Positions 53,836-62,584 are shown, counted from the stretch's first letter. The stretch: DNA of 64,000 bases from Cyclobacterium amurskyense (GCF_001050135.1 NZ_CP012040.1:1364001-1428000); one strand, 5' to 3'. Translations and numbers: made by a program. The notes: generated by a model from the sequence alone, not told the origin.

Positions 53836-54909
53836 CTATTCAGTGGCTTTAAATTGAATGAATACTACTTTATTTTCAATAGAATACTTAAAATTATAGG
53901 CATAGCCCAGACTCTCAAGTACATCTTTTAAATAGGTGTTTTTTTTAAATTCACCAGAGATTTTTAGCATATATGCCGGAGGGTTTTGCACATTGATATC
54001 AACTGCATACCATCGTTCCAGAGATTCCACAACCTCCTGAAAAGGTACTTTTTCAAATCCCAACACTCCCTCTTTCCAATAAAAGGCTTTGTTTAAGTCA
54101 AATTTGCTTTTGACCAATTGGCTATCCTTTCCTATCACCACCTCTTCTCCAGGGACAAGATCAACTGATTGATCTTTGGCCGATACATTTAAAACCCTGA
54201 CTTTCCCTGTGGCTAACTGCACCTGTACCCAATTCTCTTTATAGGAATTAATATTAAAAGAAGTCCCTAAAGCAGTGGTAATCAAATCACCGCTATGCAC
54301 GCGAAAAGGAAGTAAACTGTCTGAAGCTACCTCAAAAAAAGCTTCTCCGGATAAGTAGATTTCACGATGGCTCTGTCCAAATTCACGCCTGTACCGCAAT
54401 TCACTTTCTGCATTCAACACTACATTACTTCCATCAGCAAGTTGTAAAGTCGACTTTTGTCCTTTGGGGTTAGCTTTGATGATCCATTCCTCCTCATTAA
54501 GATTCATCGCAACCTGATCCGCATTCTCCCTAGGTAAAAATGCGTAGAACATTGCAGCGCCAAACATTATCAAAAAAGCCACAACTAAAACTCCTCTTAC
54601 ACGAGATTCCAGCTTAGTATTATAGGATTTGTATTCGTAACGATCGGGCTTATTCTGTAACCTCTCTGTTGATTTTATTTTAGATTGAATAGCTGAAAAT
54701 GTTCTTTTCTTACCTTTTTCAGTCCATTTTTTTGAAGAGCTGTCTAATTCAAGTAAAATGGTTTTGGCTTGCCCCAATAGTTCGGCTTTTGAAGGATGCA
54801 AATTCAACCACTCGAGCCAATATTTATCTTGCTCGGCATCACCTCTAAGCACCCATTGCTTGAAGGAATCATCTTCTAAAAAGTCTTGTATGTTTTCGTA
54901 AGATTTCAT
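53836..54909 (-). CDS. FecR-type anti-sigma factor
   Basis: A 357-residue inner-membrane protein. Residues 1-100 face the cytoplasm and contain the N-terminal anti-sigma segment (MKSYENIQDFLEDDSFKQWV, WLEWLNLHPSKAELLGQA). The TM helix is 106-125 (GVLVVAFLIMFGAAMFYAFL). The periplasmic part has a FecR domain (KGQKSTLQLADGSNVVLNAE, EVASDSLLPFRVHSGDLI) at about 150-245 and a C-terminal DUF4974 region at 280-350. It receives the signal from the SusC STN domain and releases the sigma factor encoded 110 bp upstream. Confidence 0.92.
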   Translation of the reverse strand: MKSYENIQDFLEDDSFKQWVLRGDAEQDKYWLEWLNLHPSKAELLGQAKTILLELDSSSKKWTEKGKKRTFSAIQSKIKSTERLQNKPDRYEYKSYNTKLESRVRGVLVVAFLIMFGAAMFYAFLPRENADQVAMNLNEEEWIIKANPKGQKSTLQLADGSNVVLNAESELRYRREFGQSHREIYLSGEAFFEVASDSLLPFRVHSGDLITTALGTSFNINSYKENWVQVQLATGKVRVLNVSAKDQSVDLVPGEEVVIGKDSQLVKSKFDLNKAFYWKEGVLGFEKVPFQEVVESLERWYAVDINVQNPPAYMLKISGEFKKNTYLKDVLESLGYAYNFKYSIENKVVFIQFKATE

Positions 54910-55017
54910 TTATCGACCATCTATATCTTAAAGAGGAGGATTAATGATAAATCTCACCATGTTTGGGAAAATAATTTATAAAAAAATTTTAATCTTTAGA
55001 ATTCGAGCAAAAAAAAA

Positions 55018-55635
55018 TCAAGAATCTATATTAATTACCCCAAATAAAATGAACGCTTTTGCCGTAAAATCAGATGAAACTAAAAACTGCTTCATTGATT
55101 TAAGTCCTTTCAATACCAAGTTGTAAAGTGATGGGACTTTTATCCCCATTAATTCAGAAATCTCATCATAGGACATGTCCTCCAGGTATTTGAGGTATAT
55201 GGCCTCTTTTTGCCTGTTGGACAAATTATCTAATGCCGAAGATATTTTCCTACTGGATTCTTGGGTGATCTGATTTTCAATTAATATTTCCTGAAATGAA
55301 TCCTGCCACGCAGCACTTGTATGATGATCTTCTAGGACTTGTTGTTTTTGATTTTCTTTTAGTCTTCTTATTATCTCTCTGCGAAAAGCTGAAAACAAAT
55401 AAAACCGAATAGAGGAATGGATGGATAGTGTGGATTTACTTTCCCAAAGATGTACAAATACATCCTGAATCACGTCTTCTATAAGGTCACAATCCTTTGT
55501 AAATTTCTGACCGTATTTAAAAATATCATCCGAAGTAGTTGTAAAAACATAAGCAAAAGCCTCCTGATCGGTTGATTTTATCAAACCCCACAATTCATAA
55601 GAACTTAATTGTTCGTACCTCATATTTATTTGCAC
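55018..55635 (-). CDS. ECF-type RNA polymerase sigma factor
   Basis: A 205-residue sigma-70-family factor. Region 2 at about 20-85 (DQEAFAYVFTTTSDDIFKYG, LIEDVIQDVFVHLWESK) and region 4 at 135-190 (RQKEAIYLKYLEDMSYDEIS, MGIKVPSLYNLVLKGLKSM). It lies just upstream of the FecR gene, the standard Bacteroidota arrangement, and should direct transcription of susCD and the downstream enzymes when released. The tail of about 15 residues beyond region 4 is hydrophobic (DFTAKAFILFGVINI), as in many members. Confidence 0.93.
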   Translation of the reverse strand: MQINMRYEQLSSYELWGLIKSTDQEAFAYVFTTTSDDIFKYGQKFTKDCDLIEDVIQDVFVHLWESKSTLSIHSSIRFYLFSAFRREIIRRLKENQKQQVLEDHHTSAAWQDSFQEILIENQITQESSRKISSALDNLSNRQKEAIYLKYLEDMSYDEISELMGIKVPSLYNLVLKGLKSMKQFLVSSDFTAKAFILFGVINIDS

Positions 55636-55971
55636 TTTAGGGTTTATAACATCTAAAAATGTGTATAAAAATTTTAAGTTCCAAATATTAAAACACTTTA
55701 GGTTCTTATAATAATGATCCCACCGAATAAATAACTGATTTTTTCCTATTTCAAATTAAAGAATTATGTCATTGAGAATAGTCAATTTAAATGGCTGGTA
55801 TTTGGGTTTTAATAGGAATTTGAAAAATGGGTAAAAAAGGAATTAGTGGATTGATATAGAAAAGCCAAAGGATCTCCTAATCATTTCCGGGAGATCCTTT
55901 GGTTCAAATTGAGGTTGTAATTTGTACTTTAGACTTGCTATAAATTATCGGGGTTTAAGAGGACGATGAGG
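55636..55971. other. Intergenic with the terminator of the toroid gene
   Basis: No gene in 336 bp. It holds the promoter region of the sigma factor gene (AT-rich, no confident element) and the hairpin at 55865-55902. Confidence 0.55.
55865..55902 (-). terminator. Terminator hairpin after the toroid gene
   Basis: CCAAAGGATCTCC (55865-55877) and GGAGATCCTTTGG (55890-55902) form a perfect 13-bp stem, 70 bases beyond the stop, followed on the minus strand by a short T-rich tract (GGCTTTTCT context). Confidence 0.75.
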
Positions 55972-57033
55972 CTACTCTGCCAAACAATTGTAGGTTTTAT
56001 CTGGATCCATCAAATGCCCCCATCCGTAAATCTCTTCATTTTCAATTCCCCTGACCGGTTTTAAATAACCACTTTCTACTAGCGCAGCAACATGAAAATA
56101 CACCGCATCTACATCAGAAGGCTCATTTCCCGGAAAATGACTGAAACCTCCATCCTCTTTTTGACAGGTTAATATCCAGTCGTTGGCTTTGCGATAAGCC
56201 TGCTTTATTTCCTTTTTTCGATTTGCAAACCCTCCAACTTGCTTAAGCACAAATAAGGCATCAAAAACAGCATGAACATCCCAATCTGGCTGATGAAGAG
56301 ACCAAGAACCATCTTCTTTTTGGTCTTTAAGCACCCGATTCACCATTTCTTTTGCCAATGGGGTTTCCTCGCCTATTAATCGATAATAATGTGCCGCATG
56401 AAAAGTAGAGGCCACATGGTCTCCAATATATCCATCAGCTGCTTGGTTATCCTTTAGATAACCTCTCATTTTCTCATCAATATTGGATGGCATTTTAGTC
56501 TTCCAAGCACTGTAGAATAGGGCGAAAAAACTGGTTGTATAAAGTGGTAAGTCCTGAAACCTGTTTCCTTCAAAAAAGTAGTTTATTACAGGGCTTGGAT
56601 CATATTTCGGCTCTCTTCCCAGTATTTTTAAGGCCGCCACACTTTGAACGGTATTGTATAATTTAGCAAGCGGCGTTTCCATGTCTCCTTCTCCCGTAGG
56701 CGCATAAAATGCACCGTCCTCCTTCTGACAGGAAAGAAAGAAATCTATGGTTGCTTGTTCATAAGGCAATTCCCAGCCAAATGTTTTATGAATGATCACC
56801 GCATAGGTAGGGGCTGCAATGCCAGAAAATTTTGTATCTGAATTTCCTGCGTAATCCTTGGCTATTCCAGGCCTGAAAGTCCCATCCTTATTGGCTACCT
56901 TTTGAAAAAATGTACGAACCCCTTCAAGTACCTTTTTTTGATTGTCAATCATCAAAAAATCAAAATCGCCCATAGCTACTCCTCCAGTTACTACAGGTAT
57001 TAGTTGCAATACTTTTCTTCGGCTAAAATTCAT
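55972..57033 (-). CDS. Alpha/alpha-toroid (prenyltransferase/squalene-cyclase repeat) protein
   Basis: A 353-residue protein. The N-terminus (MNFSRRKVLQLIPVVTGGVAM) looks like a Tat-type signal with SRRKVL. The rest is a terpenoid-cyclase/prenyltransferase-like alpha/alpha toroid with repeat motifs CQKEDGAFYAPTGEG, DQKEDGSWSLHQPDWD and CQKEDGGFSHFPGNEPSD. Such folds also occur in some polysaccharide enzymes and in proteins of unknown role. It is not clear whether it belongs to the PUL: it is upstream of the sigma factor on the same strand, but a hairpin separates the two. No catalytic DxDD motif is seen, so it is unlikely to be a genuine squalene cyclase. Confidence 0.8.
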   Translation of the reverse strand: MNFSRRKVLQLIPVVTGGVAMGDFDFLMIDNQKKVLEGVRTFFQKVANKDGTFRPGIAKDYAGNSDTKFSGIAAPTYAVIIHKTFGWELPYEQATIDFFLSCQKEDGAFYAPTGEGDMETPLAKLYNTVQSVAALKILGREPKYDPSPVINYFFEGNRFQDLPLYTTSFFALFYSAWKTKMPSNIDEKMRGYLKDNQAADGYIGDHVASTFHAAHYYRLIGEETPLAKEMVNRVLKDQKEDGSWSLHQPDWDVHAVFDALFVLKQVGGFANRKKEIKQAYRKANDWILTCQKEDGGFSHFPGNEPSDVDAVYFHVAALVESGYLKPVRGIENEEIYGWGHLMDPDKTYNCLAE

Positions 57034-57421
57034 ATTTTGTATTTTATGTTTTCAAAAATTTTGATTTAGAATCATTGTAAATCACAAAGGATTTATCATT
57101 CTAATCCCATTTGGATTGAATTCGAAATATGCAATCTTTCGGTCAAATTTGAATACTATTTTAGTATATTTTAATTTAAACTGGAAAATACCACCTTCTA
57201 CTTCACTTCATAGGTGATAATTTGTAAGCGTTCACTAAACCAAGGTCCACACTCCTCGCTTCGATATTACGGTCCTTTAGGGCTGGTGAAATAGGAGAAA
57301 TAAACCTCATTTTCACCTGATCACAGCAAGTAATCAATGAGCTAGATAGAATTAGAGAATGAATTGTCGGTGGCCTATTTCGGGTGGAAGCACATATCAC
57401 TTTCTCTAAGATTCAATCATA
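57034..57421. other. Intergenic, no gene accepted
   Basis: The stretch between the toroid gene and MITE copy D. A 65-codon minus-strand frame at 57203-57400 has no recognisable features and may be a degraded gene tail. No strong hairpin noticed. Confidence 0.45.
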
Positions 57422-57632
57422 AACCCGAAATATGCAATAGACAATCTATTACGTGCTGAAATCCCTTTAAAATCAGCCACTTCGTTGCTGATTTCAATTT
57501 CACCATAGCGGTGCTATGCTAAAATATCCAAACAGCCTGATTGTCTTGCGATTGCAACACTTCCCGTAAACACGGGACAGGCTTCACCCCTGACTATTGT
57601 CAGGACGGAGAAATCCTATTACATAATCCGGG
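57422..57632 (+). repeat. MITE-like repeat, copy D (right end displaced by an IS)
   Basis: Full-length copy starting AACCCGAAATATGCAATAG. An IS4-type element interrupts its right terminus: ATAATCCGGG is on both sides of the IS (57623-57632 and 59026-59035), and the final TT of the terminus follows at 59036-59037. Removing the IS and one duplication restores a complete element. Flanks ATAAA and TTAAA differ by one base from a perfect 5-bp duplication. Confidence 0.82.
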
Positions 57633-59025
57633 CAATGTCGTTTAGTTAAGGTTTATAAGTTATAAAATTACTGGGTCTGGCAGTATACCTTTTTATTCTA
57701 GGAACTGACCTGTTGGGCCGTATTATTTCAAGTTGAAGCAACAGTTTGAAAGCATAATCAGATATTTTTCCAATGATTTTGTCCATTCCTTGTTTGAGTT
57801 GATCAATTATAGATTTGGTTTTACGATACGCCTGGGTTCTGTTGATCTGATAAGTGTTTTTCCGTTTTTTATTACAGTAGTCAATCCCTTTTTTGGTAAG
57901 TGTTTTACTGAGAATGTTGCTCAAGTTGGCCCTGAGAATGATTCTATTAAAATCCTGGAGAACGGCCCTGGCCGTCTTTCCGCTCAGGTTTTCAAGTTCC
58001 GCCCTAGTTTTGAGTAGCTTGAAAGACTCTTCAACAGGCCATCTTTTCCTGTAGAGCTCACGTATTTCCTTGACAGGGTACTTCTTATGGTCAACTAGGT
58101 TGGTTATCAATATATGGTCTTCTCCTGATGCAATCGGTACCCGTACGAGCCTTAACTTGAGTGCCTCAGTAGAAATATTCCTTTCCCTACACCTGTTTAA
58201 GGCCTCTTTGGAAGGGGACACCTCTATGATCTGCCGTTTTTGGGTAGATGCTAAAAATGCCTTTGCATGTTTCCATCTGTTTGCCTTTACCCTGATGACA
58301 AAGGATTTCTGTTGCTGAACCAATGAGGACATGAGCCAAAAGGCCGCATAAGCCCTATCCATTATAAGCAGGTCGCCCGGCCCTAGACAGGGAAGATGAC
58401 TTTCACACAGAGCAAGTTCACTTGTCCTGTAATGTTTGATCTTGGCATCTATACTGATTTGGTTGAGTACATCGTAGGCTTGGGAAACACGGGCTAACAC
58501 TACTTTTCTCCCGTTTTCAGTCCGGGTTTCGAAATGGCCAAAACCTTTTGCCAATTCTTTGCTGTAAGGAAGCTGCAAAGTACTGCCGTCGATACCTATA
58601 AGCCGAAAACCTTTCCATTTACGGATATGGCTGGCTTTATTATAATAAAAAGAACATTGTTGTTCATTGAGCCATGTAAACACCTTGGGGTTTAGTTTGG
58701 ATCGTTGCTGACTGAATGCTCCTTTGGAATAGCTGACCGATTTGTCGGAAAAAAAATTATCAAGTTCTTGCTGAACACTCGATTTACCCAGGCCCAACAC
58801 GAAGTAGATAAGATCTGTAAAACCCAAACACCGCTGACGAACAAACGCTGTGTTAGTCGTACGGAACCTATCGCGTGTTAATCCATTTTCTATATTGTTT
58901 TTTAATAGTTTTAAAAAGTCCTTCGAAAAGGAAAAGGACTTGATTGTTGTTAGATTATTTTCAAAAAAACTACGCTCCCTTTTCTTTCCTAAAAATAATA
59001 AAAATTCCTTAACTAAACGACATTG
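57633..59025 (-). mobile_element. IS4-family insertion sequence, 1393 bp
   Basis: Perfect 19-bp terminal inverted repeats (CAATGTCGTTTAGTTAAGG at 57633-57651 and its complement at 59007-59025) and a 10-bp direct repeat ATAATCCGGG at 57623-57632 and 59026-59035. The single transposase gene occupies nearly the whole length. The insertion is inside the right end of MITE copy D, so it is later than that MITE. Confidence 0.95.
57646..59025 (-). CDS. IS4-family DDE transposase
   Basis: A transposase of about 460 residues inside the IS. The catalytic residues are Asp in LIGIDGSTLQLP, Asp in LIMDRAYAAF and Glu in the Y-x2-R-x3-E-x6-K signature YRKRWPVEESFKLLK, which defines IS4-type enzymes. The frame stays open through the right inverted repeat (residues QCRLVKEF...) into the flanking DNA up to 59076, and no ATG, GTG or TTG codon lies in the frame inside the IS for about 75 codons. 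The nearest ATG is at 59043, 18 bp outside. So the real start is unclear: the flank's ATG, a rare start codon or a frameshift are possible. Confidence 0.9.
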   Translation of the reverse strand, partial: QCRLVKEFLLFLGKKRERSFFENNLTTIKSFSFSKDFLKLLKNNIENGLTRDRFRTTNTAFVRQRCLGFTDLIYFVLGLGKSSVQQELDNFFSDKSVSYSKGAFSQQRSKLNPKVFTWLNEQQCSFYYNKASHIRKWKGFRLIGIDGSTLQLPYSKELAKGFGHFETRTENGRKVVLARVSQAYDVLNQISIDAKIKHYRTSELALCESHLPCLGPGDLLIMDRAYAAFWLMSSLVQQQKSFVIRVKANRWKHAKAFLASTQKRQIIEVSPSKEALNRCRERNISTEALKLRLVRVPIASGEDHILITNLVDHKKYPVKEIRELYRKRWPVEESFKLLKTRAELENLSGKTARAVLQDFNRIILRANLSNILSKTLTKKGIDYCNKKRKNTYQINRTQAYRKTKSIIDQLKQGMDKIIGKISDYAFKLLLQLEIIRPNRSVPRIKRYTARPSNFITYKP

Positions 59026-59043
59026 ATAATCCGGGTTAAACAT

Positions 59044-59078
59044 AAAAAAGGTGCCATCTCCCAACAAAGATGACACCT
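59044..59078 (-). terminator. Terminator of the ferritin-like gene pair
   Basis: On the minus strand, AGGTGTCATCT pairs with AGATGGCACCT (one mismatch), then TTTTTT. It lies 30 bases past the stop of the second ferritin-like gene. The first ATG (59076) of the transposase frame lies within this hairpin, which argues against that ATG being a real start. Confidence 0.85.
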
Positions 59079-59107
59079 AAGCACTCAACCCCAACCAATT
59101 AGTTAAT

Positions 59108-59926
59108 CTATGCTAAGAAAAGTGATGCAATTCCCAATACTTGGTCTTTGTTCAATGGTTCATCCCATCCTTCAGTGACAGCAGCAGAATCAATACCTGT
59201 CAGTTGAGTAACATCCACACCTCCATGCATTACATTTTCTTCACCGGCATATATGGCCTGGGTGGCTGCAGGTAAAGTACCATTTGACCCTTCTGTAATC
59301 CAGCCTTTAATACTGTCATGCCCTTTTTTGGTTCGGAGCCTCCTCACCATTGAAGCGTGCCTGGCTTCTACCGAATGGATAGAAAGTGCGGCAGTTAATA
59401 CCACGTCATTTTCCATTACATTTCCTGCCTGACCTTTATAAGCCCTTACTCCGGTATCCTCAAATGCTTGAGACAAGGCCAAAAAAGTAGGATAATCCGT
59501 AAATGGTGAGAAATTTCCGCCTGCAGTAAAATCAAAAGCTGGTTCTGTCACTGGGGTTCCACCCAAAACATTCCCAACTACCTCAGTCAAAAAATTAACG
59601 TGAGCCAACTCATGGTCTCTAATTTTTTCGAAAATAGCCATATCAGCTCCTTCGATAACACCTGCATCTAAGCCCATCTGGTAATACCTGTATTCAAGAT
59701 GTTCCAAAGTCAGCGCATAATTCAATACGCCTATCAAGCTGTCTGTATCTGCCTTGGCAACTTTTGGTAAGGCGGACAAAATTCCCAAAGGAACCGCGGC
59801 CATTGCCATTTTTTTACTTAGGTCACCAAATTTGTGAAAAGCATCTCTTCTAGAAAAAAACAATTCTTTTTCATCCGAATTTTTAGTATCCGGACACATT
59901 TTATCTAATAAATTTAATAAGTTCAT
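59108..59926 (-). CDS. Ferritin-like domain protein
   Basis: A 272-residue four-helix-bundle protein with the diiron ligand pattern of the ferritin superfamily: Glu in LEHLEYRYYQMGL, Glu and His in DHELAHVNFL, Glu in FEDTGVRAYKG, and Glu/His in VEARHASMVRRL. Residues 25-60 carry a Tat-like leader (FSRRDAFHKFGDLSKKMAMA) that suggests export. The C-terminus (GIDSAAVTEGWDEPLNKDQV) is the conserved tail of this Bacteroidota family. It pairs with the next gene, which starts 24 bp upstream in transcription, and probably stores or oxidises iron or scavenges peroxides in the periplasm. Confidence 0.87.
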   Translation of the reverse strand: MNLLNLLDKMCPDTKNSDEKELFFSRRDAFHKFGDLSKKMAMAAVPLGILSALPKVAKADTDSLIGVLNYALTLEHLEYRYYQMGLDAGVIEGADMAIFEKIRDHELAHVNFLTEVVGNVLGGTPVTEPAFDFTAGGNFSPFTDYPTFLALSQAFEDTGVRAYKGQAGNVMENDVVLTAALSIHSVEARHASMVRRLRTKKGHDSIKGWITEGSNGTLPAATQAIYAGEENVMHGGVDVTQLTGIDSAAVTEGWDEPLNKDQVLGIASLFLA

Positions 59927-59950
59927 GTCTATCTTAGTTTAGGTTAAATA

Positions 59951-60649
59951 TTAGCTTGGCAATTGGCTGAAGTCAATTGGAGTAGTCACATATGTACTCG
60001 CTGCAGAAAGAACTTCTGAGAAGCTGAGTGTGCGTTCAAGACCGTTGGCATCGATCAAATCGTCACCAGCAAAATCTGCGGAACCTGGATTCAATAGATC
60101 TCTGATTGCTGCAGCATGTCTTGCTTCTACTGAAACAATCTTACCGGCTATCAATAAATAGCCTGCGTCCTGAATAAACTTCCCTGCGCCATTATAGGCA
60201 GCTACACCTAAATCCTCGAATGTTTTAGCGGCTCCTAAAACTGACATTCTGTCGTTAAAATCAATTGCACTGAAGTCTACTTCTAAATCTGCAATTGCAG
60301 CATTACCTAAAGCAGCTTTAAAAAATTCCTTATGAGCCCTTTCATGTTTTTCAAGGTCTCCCATGATTTGCTTTTCTTCCGCGTTTGCATTGGCGAAATA
60401 TCCTCCTTGAATTACGGTTGCGTAAAAAGCCGCTTCAAGTTGTTCTAGTGCATAGGCATAGTTCAATATCCCAATATCACCGGACCCCAACATTACCCCA
60501 TCTTTCATTGGCGGCATGTAATCATCATCGTCATTACATCCGACCATAAACAATCCTGCTGCAGCAATGGATAAGCTACCTTTTTGAAGGAACTTTCTAC
60601 GGTTGGCGTCCTTCACCAGTTCCTGAGGTTTAATCAAATCATTTTTCAT
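59951..60649 (-). CDS. Ferritin-like domain lipoprotein or exported protein
   Basis: A 232-residue protein, first gene of the ferritin-like pair. The leader NRRKFLQKGSLSIAAAG with a cysteine in FMVGCNDDDD combines Tat-type arginines with a lipobox-like cysteine. Diiron ligands: YALEQLEAAFYA, EKHERAHKEFF, FEDLGVAAYNG and VEARHAAAIRDL. The tail THE-PIDFSQLPS is conserved in these pairs. An acidic cluster DDDDYMPPM follows the cysteine. Its partner follows 24 bp later and is a clear paralogue, so they probably form a hetero-oligomer. Confidence 0.87.
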   Translation of the reverse strand: MKNDLIKPQELVKDANRRKFLQKGSLSIAAAGLFMVGCNDDDDYMPPMKDGVMLGSGDIGILNYAYALEQLEAAFYATVIQGGYFANANAEEKQIMGDLEKHERAHKEFFKAALGNAAIADLEVDFSAIDFNDRMSVLGAAKTFEDLGVAAYNGAGKFIQDAGYLLIAGKIVSVEARHAAAIRDLLNPGSADFAGDDLIDANGLERTLSFSEVLSAASTYVTTPIDFSQLPS

Positions 60650-60985
60650 TTTCTTAAAGTTTAGGTAAATTACTTGGTTTCGTTTTCCTCATAAATGGTC
60701 AATCGACTCGATGATTGATTTTTATGACTTATTTGAGAAGAGTTACGAACCAAATGATCCCTTTGGATCTAGGGGGAGCTAAACTTTTTTATAAAAAATA
60801 ATTGAAAAAGAATATTTATCTATAAAACCCCTGCTAAATCACGTTTAACAGGGGTTTTTATTAGGTGGTAAATCATTTAAAAAAATCCTTGAAAACCAAA
60901 AAGAAAGGATAAATCACCTGTTTATCGCTTAAACGATCTTCTACTAATAAGCGCAACTATATGCCTTAAACGTGTAAAATGTTAT
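60650..60985. other. Intergenic between two minus-strand operons
   Basis: No gene. It holds the leader of the ferritin-like pair and the terminator at 60824-60859. Otherwise AT-rich without visible repeats. Confidence 0.55.
60824..60859 (-). terminator. Terminator of the propeller hydrolase gene
   Basis: AAAACCCCTG (60824-60833) and CAGGGGTTTT (60849-60858) form a stem extended by TAAA/TTTA, with T-rich tracts on both sides, so it can work in both directions. It lies 127 bases beyond the stop of the 520-residue gene. Confidence 0.8.
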
Positions 60986-62548
60986 TCAATAACCATGGTA
61001 AAGGTACAGTGCACCATAGGTCCAATTAGGCCCAGCCATACCTGGATAATTAATTCTATCCATCATCAAAGCCACATAACGGAATGGGTACCCTTCAGGC
61101 AACTGCACTACATTGGGCCATACCCTTGTCCCTGAAAGCTTATCCCAAGGCGGTAAATCCATTTTCAATGTCCCAACCTCTTTCAAATCTGGATAGCTAT
61201 AAATGAAAATTTCTCTCTCTGAACTTCCAGAAAAACAATACAAGCGATCACCTATTTTCTGAATGGATGTTCCCGTGGAGTTGTGCGCAACAGGTCCGGC
61301 AATCTTTACATAGCCTTTGTTCCAATGGTCAGACTCCATTACAATTGCCTTGTAGCCACCTTCATTGACACAGGTCAAGATTCTCCATTTGCCTACCTCA
61401 CTGTCATAAAGAATATGCGGATCCTCCACATCGCCTACTACCCCAAAAGGGGATGCCTCCATTACTGAAAAACCAAACCTTGGATCCCTTTCACTTTTAA
61501 CAGCCAAGAGCTGCTTCTCTTCTTTATCTATATTGGCATAAGCACTAAAACCCGTGGTGGTACCTTTCCAAACCTTATCATTTCGGTCAAAAAAGATATG
61601 CGATGCCACTTCATTTCTTAAAAGTCCATCCTTGCGATCAAAAAGGATGACCCCTTCTAATTTAATATCGAATACAGAAGGATTCATACTGAACACACCC
61701 TGAATATGATGTGGTAAAGCCCTACCTCTAATAGACATGGTGTACCACAAGCGCCCCTGATCCAAGAGCGGTGAACCATCCTCATAAGTGATCGCACGAA
61801 TATCGGCTAAACCTACGCCTGCAGTAAGCCCCATAAGTACCCTATCTATTTTTACTTCCCCTGAGTCAAGCCCTACATAAAGGTGTGATTGAAAAGAATG
61901 CAAGTATTCCTTTTTCCGTAAATCTATTAAAGTGTTAAAATCAGACTGCCCTATGACCTGTGGCAATTCCTCATCTTTCAAATACAGCACCAAGCCACTT
62001 CCAAGCATTTGCAGATAAAGTGTTCCTTTTAAGACAGTGTTTTCGGAAAGATTAACGGCGATTGACTGCTCAGTGGTAATGCCCTCCTTGTCGGTATAGT
62101 GCAGCCTGGCATCCTTGATTTTTTGCTCATTGAACTGCAACTTAATGGTTAACTTCTCTTTTGTATTGGAACCGGAAAATGAAAAACCAAGTGCTCCTTT
62201 ACCAATACTTGAGTCCAAATGAAGGGCATAGGTCGCTACTGGATTGAAGCCACCGAACCATATGTCTGTTTCCGTTTTTAATTGGGATTGAACCGTCAGT
62301 TGGTTGGCTTTTATGGAGACCTTTGAACTATCCCGAAGATGGTGAGTACTCGGATGCATGACAGAAAGCCCTATGATTTTTTCAGGCCATATGCCTGCTA
62401 GCGGAATGGTTTGTTCAGCATCAAAAATCAACCTCTTGGAAGCTTGACGGGTAAATTTTATTTGATCAGGGCTGGTTTGTGCTAAGGCAGGAGAACCAAA
62501 TAGGGTCATCCCTATCAAAAGAAAACATACGAATTCAGACAATCTCAT
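60986..62548 (-). CDS. Secreted beta-propeller glycoside-hydrolase-like protein
   Basis: A 520-residue secreted protein (signal peptide to ALAQ, residue 24). The C-terminal half has the pattern of five-bladed GH43/GH32/GH117-type enzymes: DVEDPHILYDSEVGKWRILT near residue 373, then FGFSVMEASPFGVVGDVEDP and GPVAHNSTGTSIQKIGDRLY. The N-terminal half is beta-sandwich-like (LHLDSSIGKGALGFSFSGSN). I cannot assign a family: the aspartate and glutamate set of GH43 is only partly seen (D in EDPH). It could act with the nearby polysaccharide locus, but it is transcribed separately and has its own terminator. Confidence 0.65.
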   Translation of the reverse strand: MRLSEFVCFLLIGMTLFGSPALAQTSPDQIKFTRQASKRLIFDAEQTIPLAGIWPEKIIGLSVMHPSTHHLRDSSKVSIKANQLTVQSQLKTETDIWFGGFNPVATYALHLDSSIGKGALGFSFSGSNTKEKLTIKLQFNEQKIKDARLHYTDKEGITTEQSIAVNLSENTVLKGTLYLQMLGSGLVLYLKDEELPQVIGQSDFNTLIDLRKKEYLHSFQSHLYVGLDSGEVKIDRVLMGLTAGVGLADIRAITYEDGSPLLDQGRLWYTMSIRGRALPHHIQGVFSMNPSVFDIKLEGVILFDRKDGLLRNEVASHIFFDRNDKVWKGTTTGFSAYANIDKEEKQLLAVKSERDPRFGFSVMEASPFGVVGDVEDPHILYDSEVGKWRILTCVNEGGYKAIVMESDHWNKGYVKIAGPVAHNSTGTSIQKIGDRLYCFSGSSEREIFIYSYPDLKEVGTLKMDLPPWDKLSGTRVWPNVVQLPEGYPFRYVALMMDRINYPGMAGPNWTYGALYLYHGY

Positions 62549-62584
62549 GGACTACTATTAAAAGGGTTATTGTTTTGATAAAAA

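Noticed and set aside
57203..57400. 65-codon minus-strand frame between the toroid gene and MITE copy D
   Set aside because: No domain, no terminator and no repeat in other places; possibly a degraded gene tail.
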